Shown: piece after piece, positions 30,219-34,215 of the stretch
Layout: every line of letters starts with the position of its first letter
Numbering within the stretch: the first letter of the stretch is position 1
Origin: Paractinoplanes rishiriensis
GTDB lineage: Bacteria; Actinomycetota; Actinomycetes; Mycobacteriales; Micromonosporaceae
NCBI RefSeq assembly: GCF_016862375.1
Contig: NZ_BOMV01000095.1
Span: 1-34,215, forward strand
DNA length: 34,215 nt
Reading direction: 5' to 3'
Translations under genes and position numbers: made by a program
Notes under the pieces: generated by a model
Seen by the model: only the letters and a program-made list of their open reading frames with translations
Told to the model about the DNA's origin: nothing
Databases searched by the model: none

Positions 30219-30977
30219 TCAGGTGGGGCGCGGGAGCAGTCCGGCCATCCGGTAGCACTCGTCGATCAAGTCCGCGGTGGCCACCGAGCCGTCGAGGTCG
30301 GTGCCGTCCGCGAGCGTCTCCGCGAAGTGGGCCAATTGATAGGTGTACGAGAGGTGCGGTCGCCCAGCCTCCCGTGGCGTCGACCGACACGACCCGCGGC
30401 GCGGCGCCGATCCACGACCCCAGGGAGCGGGCCGCGTCCAGCACGTAGCAGCCCAGGTCCATGGTGGCGCCGCCGGAGAGCTCCCAGGACCAGCGCGGAT
30501 CGGTGTCCGGCGGTGGCGGCGTGGCCAGCACCAGGTCGACCCGGCGCAGGTCGCCCAGCGCCCCCGAGACGACCAGCTCACGCAGCCGGTGGTGGATCGG
30601 GTGGTGCAGGTAGTGGAAGGCCTCGACGATCCGGCCGGGCGCGTGTCCGGCGGCCGTCCGGATGGCGCGGGCCTGGTCCGCGTTGCCGCTCAACGGCTTC
30701 TCGCTGAGCACGTGCTGCCGGACCGCAGCGCGGCCAGGTTCCAGCGGGCGTGCTCGGAGTTGACCAGCGCGTTGTAGACCACGTCGACCTCCGGGTCGGC
30801 GAGCACCCCGGCGTACGTGTCATGCACCTTCGGGATGCCCCGCTCGGCGGCGAACGCCTCGGCGCGGGCCCGGTCCCGGGCCGCGACCGCCACCACCTCG
30901 TGCCCCAGCGTCCGCGCCGGCCCGACGATGCCCTCGTCGGCGATGCGGGCGGCGCCGAGAATCCCGATCCCCAGCAT
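30219..30977 (-). pseudogene. Broken Gfo/Idh/MocA-family NAD(P)-dependent oxidoreductase
   Basis: An intact N-terminus (LGIGILGAARIADEGIVGPARTLGHEVVAVAARDRARAEAF) begins at ATG 30977 with the Rossmann fold. At about 30716 one base is missing: RSGKHVLSEKPLS, the family motif, is split into two frames (RSGSTCS... / ...LSEKPLSG). The second frame continues through VEAFHYLHHPIHHRLRELV to VVSVDATGGWA, then at about 30355-30372 jumps to the third piece RPHLSYTYQLAHFAETLADG ... DLIDECYRMAGLLPRPT, the normal C-terminus. The parts add up to about 250 residues against a usual 330, so roughly 80 residues are deleted as well. Two independent lesions argue for a real pseudogene and not a single sequencing error. 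Substrate was probably a sugar or polyol. Confidence 0.85.
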
Positions 30978-30993
30978 TCGGGCTCACCCCCAA

Positions 30994-31010
30994 GGGTCCT
31001 CTTCGGACCC
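30994..31010. other. 6-bp hairpin upstream of the pseudogene
   Basis: GGGTCC at 30994-30999 and GGACCC at 31005-31010 form a perfect stem around TCTTC, 17 bases from the pseudogene start, in the divergent gap. It may be part of the leader or a relic of its control region. Confidence 0.35.
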
Positions 31011-31035
31011 CAGGAACCCTAAGGGACTTCACCGA

Positions 31036-31065
31036 TTGAACCTAGGTGCGCCCGATCCCTAGGTT
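31036..31065 (+). promoter_or_regulatory. Leaderless promoter of the DedA-like gene with overlapping inverted repeat
   Basis: TTGAAC (31036-31041) and TAGGTT (31060-31065) are separated by 18 bases, and the -10 ends 7 bases before ATG 31073. AACCTAGG (31039-31046) and CCTAGGTT (31058-31065) are perfect inverse copies, 19 bases apart, covering the -35 and -10. This is a typical arrangement for a dimeric repressor site. Confidence 0.65.
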
Positions 31066-31072
31066 TCCGGCC

Positions 31073-32449
31073 ATGAGCTTCCTCGACGGACTGCCACCGG
31101 CGGTCGTGCTGCTGGTGGTCGGCGTGCTGGTCACCGCCGAGGTGGCCGTAGTAGCCGGGCTCGTGCTGCCGGCCGCGACCGCGCTGATCGCGATGGGTCT
31201 GCTGGCCAACGCGGGCACCGTGCCGATCGCCGCGGCCGTTCCGGTGGCGGTCGTCGCGGCCCTGCTCGGCGGTCAGATCGCCTACCGCGCCGGCCGTCGT
31301 CGCGGCGCCGCGGCGCGCACCTCGAAACTCGGCCGGTGGATCGGGGAGCGGCGCTGGGAACGCGCCGAGCGGCTGTTCGACCGGCACGGCGGCCGGGCCG
31401 TGTTCCTGGGCCAGTGGCTGGTCGGCGCCCGCACGCTCGTGCCCCGGCTGGCCGGGATGAACGGCGTGCCGTACCGCCGCTTTGTGACGAGGCACACGCC
31501 GGCGGCGGTGCTCTGGGCGGTGTGGATGGTCGGCGTCAGTTACCTGGCCGGCGCCTGCTACGACCTGGTCGTGGCCCGCGCCGGACGAGCCGGTGCGGCG
31601 CTGCTGATCTTCGCGGCCGTGGTCGCCGCGCTGGTGCTGACGGGGCGCTGGCTCGGACGGCTGCCCGGCACGCTGCTGGATCGCCGGCCGGTGGCCGACC
31701 TGGCGCTCAGCCTCGCCGTGCTGACCGCGCTGGGCACGCTGCTGGTGCTGGTGATCCCGGTCGTGGTGCGGTTCAGCGGGCTGGGCGAGGCGGACGTGGC
31801 GATCGCGTCCTGGGCTCAGGGGGAGTGGACCTCGGACGGTTACCTGGCCGCGCTCGAGACGGCCCTGTTCGCCGACCCGGCGGTGCTGGTGGGGGTGGCT
31901 GCCGCGGTGTCGCTGGCGCGCTGGTGGTGGCGCCGGCGGCGGGGGGTCGAGGCGGGACTGTTGACGGCGCTCGGGCCGGTGCTTCCGGTGGTCCTGCTGG
32001 CCGGTGTGATCGCGGCCACCACCACGCCCGACTGGCACTACTGGCAGGCGCCCAGTTCGGTGGCTTTCCCGGCGCTCACCGAGTATGCCGGGCACATCCC
32101 GTTCGAGGCGGTCGGACCGGTCGCGGCCAAGGCGGCCGAACACACCGCGCAACTGACCGCGGCGGTCGCCCTGCTCGCGTGGCTGCTGGCCGGGCGCGGT
32201 CCGCGGTGGTGGCGGGTCGGGGTGTGGAGCGTCGCCGGCACCTACGTCGCGGTGTCCGCCGGCTGCTGGGTCTACCTGGGTTGGAGCCGCACCAGCGAGA
32301 CGGTGGCGGCGGTGCTGATCGGGGCGGCGTGGGCGGTGCTGAACGCCGCGATCTGGTCCATCCCGCCGGACGCCGGCCGGCGCCGCGGTGTCCGTCTCGC
32401 GCTGCCCGCCGTACGACCTCTGGCCCCTGGTTTTTCGTCCCCTGGATGA
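31073..32449 (+). CDS. DedA-family membrane protein fused to a degenerate PAP2-like domain
   Basis: The 458-residue polytopic protein begins MSFLDGLPPAVVLLVVGVLVTAE. Residues 1-165 follow the DedA/SNARE-associated pattern: LVLPAATALIAMGLLANAG, GGQIAYRAGRRRG, and FDRHGGRAVFLGQWLVGARTLVPRLAGMNGVPYRRF with the conserved arginine, members of which move undecaprenyl phosphate or phospholipids. After about residue 200 come further helices in a PAP2-like layout. The catalytic motifs are altered: PSSVAFPA replaces PSGHA and SRTSETVAAVLIG replaces SRxxxxxHxxxD. The second half is therefore likely a transporter-like or binding domain and not an active lipid phosphatase. ATG 31073 fits the leaderless promoter; an upstream in-frame GTG-type start at 31046 lies inside the promoter. 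Confidence 0.8.
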   Translation: MSFLDGLPPAVVLLVVGVLVTAEVAVVAGLVLPAATALIAMGLLANAGTVPIAAAVPVAVVAALLGGQIAYRAGRRRGAAARTSKLGRWIGERRWERAERLFDRHGGRAVFLGQWLVGARTLVPRLAGMNGVPYRRFVTRHTPAAVLWAVWMVGVSYLAGACYDLVVARAGRAGAALLIFAAVVAALVLTGRWLGRLPGTLLDRRPVADLALSLAVLTALGTLLVLVIPVVVRFSGLGEADVAIASWAQGEWTSDGYLAALETALFADPAVLVGVAAAVSLARWWWRRRRGVEAGLLTALGPVLPVVLLAGVIAATTTPDWHYWQAPSSVAFPALTEYAGHIPFEAVGPVAAKAAEHTAQLTAAVALLAWLLAGRGPRWWRVGVWSVAGTYVAVSAGCWVYLGWSRTSETVAAVLIGAAWAVLNAAIWSIPPDAGRRRGVRLALPAVRPLAPGFSSPG

Positions 32450-32534
32450 TCTTCCGGGTCCGGCAGTCACCCGGCTCACGCTGCGGCGTTGTACCCGTAC
32501 GCAGCGCTGTTCTCTTCGGCGGTCGGAGGTGCCG
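32450..32534 (+). other. Gap upstream of scpA
   Basis: The 85 bases between the DedA-like gene and scpA contain the ribosome-binding site GGAGG (32525-32529) and no hairpin with a U-tract. No clear promoter is visible here; a TACGGT box at 32571-32576 lies downstream of the chosen start. Confidence 0.35.
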
Positions 32535-33833
32535 GTGGTTAGCCCGGAACAGGTTGTCGTGCCGGTGGTCTACGGTCAGCAGGTGCCAGAAGAGCCCGCC
32601 AACCCGCCCGCCGAGGTTCAGCCCGAGCCCGCCGCAGCTCCGGCGGCCCTCGACGACGAGCAGGCGACGAGCGGTTTCACCGTGCGGCTCGACAACTTCA
32701 CCGGCCCGTTCGACCTTCTGCTCCAGCTGATCGGCAAGCACAAGCTGGACGTGACCGAGGTCGCACTGCACCAGGTCACCGACGACTTCATCGCCTACAT
32801 CCGGGCCATGGGTGACGACTGGGACCTGGACGAGGCCAGCGAGTTCCTGCTGGTCGCGGCCACTCTGCTCGATCTCAAGGCGGCCCGCCTGCTGCCCGCC
32901 GCCGAGGTCGAGGACGAGGACGACCTGGCCCTGCTCGAGGCCCGTGACCTGCTGTTCGCGCGCTTGCTGCAATACAAGGCCTTCAAGGAGGCCGCGGCCT
33001 ATTTGTCCGATCTGGAGGGCACCGGCGCCAAGCGCTACCCCCGGGCCGTCTCGATGGAGCCGCGCTATGCCGAGGCGCTCCCCGACCTGGTGCTCGGCAT
33101 CGGCGTGGAGCGGCTGTTCAAGCTGGCACTCAAGCAGTTCACGCCCAAGCCGGGCCCGCCCACGGTCTCGATCGCCCACATCCATCAAATGCGGGTGAGC
33201 GTACGCGAACACGCCGCGCTCCTCCTCGACCGCCTGCGCCGGGCCGGCAGCGCCACCTTCACCCTGCTGGTGGCCGACTGCGAAAACACGCTCGAGGTGG
33301 TGGCGCGTTTCCTCGCGCTGCTGGAGCTGTACCGCGAGGGCCTGATCGACTTCGAACAGCCGGTGTCGCTCGACGAGCTGACGGTCCGCTGGATCGGCGG
33401 CGACGCCCCCGACGCCGACCTGGACATCGACGACTACGAGGGCTCCCGCCCCGACCCGGACGCACCCCCACCAGACGACCCCGACGCTCCAGATCCGGCC
33501 GCAGCAGAGTCGGTGGATCTCGACGCTGATGCCGCGGGCTTGGATCTTGAAGACGCGGATCTTGAGGACGTCGATCCCGGGTCGGTTGATCTCGACGCAG
33601 ATTCTGCTGCCGTGGATCTCGGCGCGGATTCCGCTGTGGTGGATCTTGACGGCGCGGATGCCTCGGTCGGGGCGGATTTCGACGAGGCGCGCCTGGTTGC
33701 CGATGATCTGGGCGACGACGTGCCTGCGGCGACGGGCGGGCCGGCCGAGAGCGGGACCGATGGGCCCGGCGAGCGACGCGAACGTGGTGCGGAACAGGAC
33801 GCGGCCGAGGCCGCGGTGGAGGAACGACAGTGA
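32535..33833 (+). CDS. scpA: Segregation and condensation protein A (kleisin) with long acidic tail
   Basis: ScpA is the kleisin that bridges the SMC heads and recruits ScpB. The core begins SGFTVRLDNFTGPFDLLLQLIGKHKLDVTEVALHQVTDDFI near residue 46 and runs through FLLVAATLLDLKAARLLP to TVSIAHIHQMRVSVREH and FLALLELYREGLIDFEQP. Two additions are unusual. One is a Pro/Glu/Ala-rich N-terminal arm of about 45 residues. The other is an acidic C-terminal extension of about 140 residues with VDLDADSA-like repeats (33500-33660). GTG 32535 follows GGAGG five bases away. GTG 32583, six bases after a TACGGT box, would be a leaderless alternative that removes 16 residues. The stop overlaps the next start. 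Confidence 0.92.
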   Translation: MVSPEQVVVPVVYGQQVPEEPANPPAEVQPEPAAAPAALDDEQATSGFTVRLDNFTGPFDLLLQLIGKHKLDVTEVALHQVTDDFIAYIRAMGDDWDLDEASEFLLVAATLLDLKAARLLPAAEVEDEDDLALLEARDLLFARLLQYKAFKEAAAYLSDLEGTGAKRYPRAVSMEPRYAEALPDLVLGIGVERLFKLALKQFTPKPGPPTVSIAHIHQMRVSVREHAALLLDRLRRAGSATFTLLVADCENTLEVVARFLALLELYREGLIDFEQPVSLDELTVRWIGGDAPDADLDIDDYEGSRPDPDAPPPDDPDAPDPAAAESVDLDADAAGLDLEDADLEDVDPGSVDLDADSAAVDLGADSAVVDLDGADASVGADFDEARLVADDLGDDVPAATGGPAESGTDGPGERRERGAEQDAAEAAVEERQ

Positions 33834-34215
33834 GCAACGACGAGCGCCCCGAATCTCTCGCCGCGCAGGCGGCCTCCTGGGTGCCGCCGTGGGAGCGCCA
33901 GCACCGGCCGCCGGACCGGGCGTTCCAGGCCGCAGCCGAGGAGGAGGCCCGAGCCGAGGAGGAGGCCCGCGAGCAGGAAGCCGCCTGGGCCGAGGAGACG
34001 GCCCGAGCCGCAGACACCGCTTGGGCCGAGGAAACGGCCGGCGCCCCGGACATTGCGTGGGCTGAGGAGGCCGCTCGCGAAGAAGAGGCGGCAGCCGAGA
34101 GCGCAACCGACGAGGCTCCGAGTGTCGAGGGCCCTGACCGGTCCGCCGATCCCGATGCGGCTGGCGGTCCCGATGCGGCTGGCGATCTCGAGGCCACTGA
34201 CGACCCCGATGCGGC
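33830..34215 (+). CDS. scpB: Probable ScpB, acidic N-terminal extension only (runs off window)
   Basis: GTG 33830 overlaps the scpA TGA (GTGA) and follows GGAGGA (33818-33823). The frame is open to the end of the window: 128 codons beginning VSNDERPESLAAQAASWVPPWERQHRPPDRAFQ, then repeats of EEEARAEEEAREQEA, AWAEETA and DPDAAGGPDAAG. No ScpB winged-helix sequence is reached, so the name rests on position: scpB follows scpA in almost all actinobacteria. Like scpA it has acidic low complexity outside the expected core. If the core does not follow, this would be another acidic protein. Confidence 0.65.
   Translation, partial: MSNDERPESLAAQAASWVPPWERQHRPPDRAFQAAAEEEARAEEEAREQEAAWAEETARAADTAWAEETAGAPDIAWAEEAAREEEAAAESATDEAPSVEGPDRSADPDAAGGPDAAGDLEATDDPDA

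Noticed and set aside
32076..34106. Minus-strand open frame of over 600 codons opposite scpA
   Set aside because: It mirrors well-conserved ScpA and DedA coding sequence and shows biased Arg/Pro composition.
1..34215. tRNA, rRNA, insertion sequences, CRISPR arrays, prophage genes
   Set aside because: I saw no cloverleaf-like sequence, transposase motif, terminal inverted repeats or phage structural genes.

Overview
The window is one contiguous stretch of very GC-rich chromosome from an actinomycete. Four signs support this: GC-biased codon use, many GTG starts with 4-base GTGA gene overlaps, many -10 boxes placed 6-8 bases before a start codon (leaderless mRNAs), and the conserved order tlyA-nadK-recN-steA-steB ... 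pyrG-Nudix ... xerD-parA-scpA-scpB known from Mycobacterium tuberculosis (Rv1694 to Rv1710). The actinomycete-type SAM methyltransferase and an EACC1-like protein point to a filamentous, sporulating group; a Micromonosporaceae member such as Actinoplanes is my guess, not something the sequence proves.

Layout. 1-2548: end of a lysine/alanine/proline-rich histone-H1-like protein, a small proline-rich protein, TlyA and NAD kinase, tightly packed. 2615-4399: recN behind a textbook PafBC-type DNA-damage promoter. 4515-12385: a cell-envelope block (SteA, SteB, a MraY/WecA-like transferase, MurJ, a GT4 glycosyltransferase and a large membrane protein with a degenerate alkaline-phosphatase-like domain), mostly overlapping genes. 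12440-14762: pyrG behind a folded leader, then an overlapping ADP-ribose pyrophosphatase-type Nudix gene. 14834-25924: accessory region with an EACC1-like protein, NudK-type Nudix, a DeoR regulator, a secreted M28 aminopeptidase, a secreted sugar dehydrogenase, a GGDEF-EAL protein, a VOC protein, two proteins of unknown function, another Nudix and a SAM methyltransferase. 26061-34215: alanine dehydrogenase, XerD, ParA, a degenerate M50-fold membrane protein, a small putative SOS gene, a broken oxidoreductase, a DedA-PAP2-like fusion, then ScpA and the start of ScpB.

How the genes fit together. xerD, parA, scpA and scpB form a chromosome-segregation set (dimer resolution, ParA ATPase, kleisin and its partner). 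SteA/SteB control cell separation in corynebacteria, and here they adjoin genes able to make, flip and extend a lipid-linked surface precursor. recN and the gene at 29926-30192 carry two different DNA-damage signals (PafBC and LexA type).

The observations most worth checking are the LexA-like box over the promoter of an 88-residue unknown protein, the PafBC promoter of recN, the multi-hairpin leader of pyrG, an orphan CebR/LacI-type operator with no protein gene downstream, the envelope module beside steAB, and the apparent CTG start of xerD.
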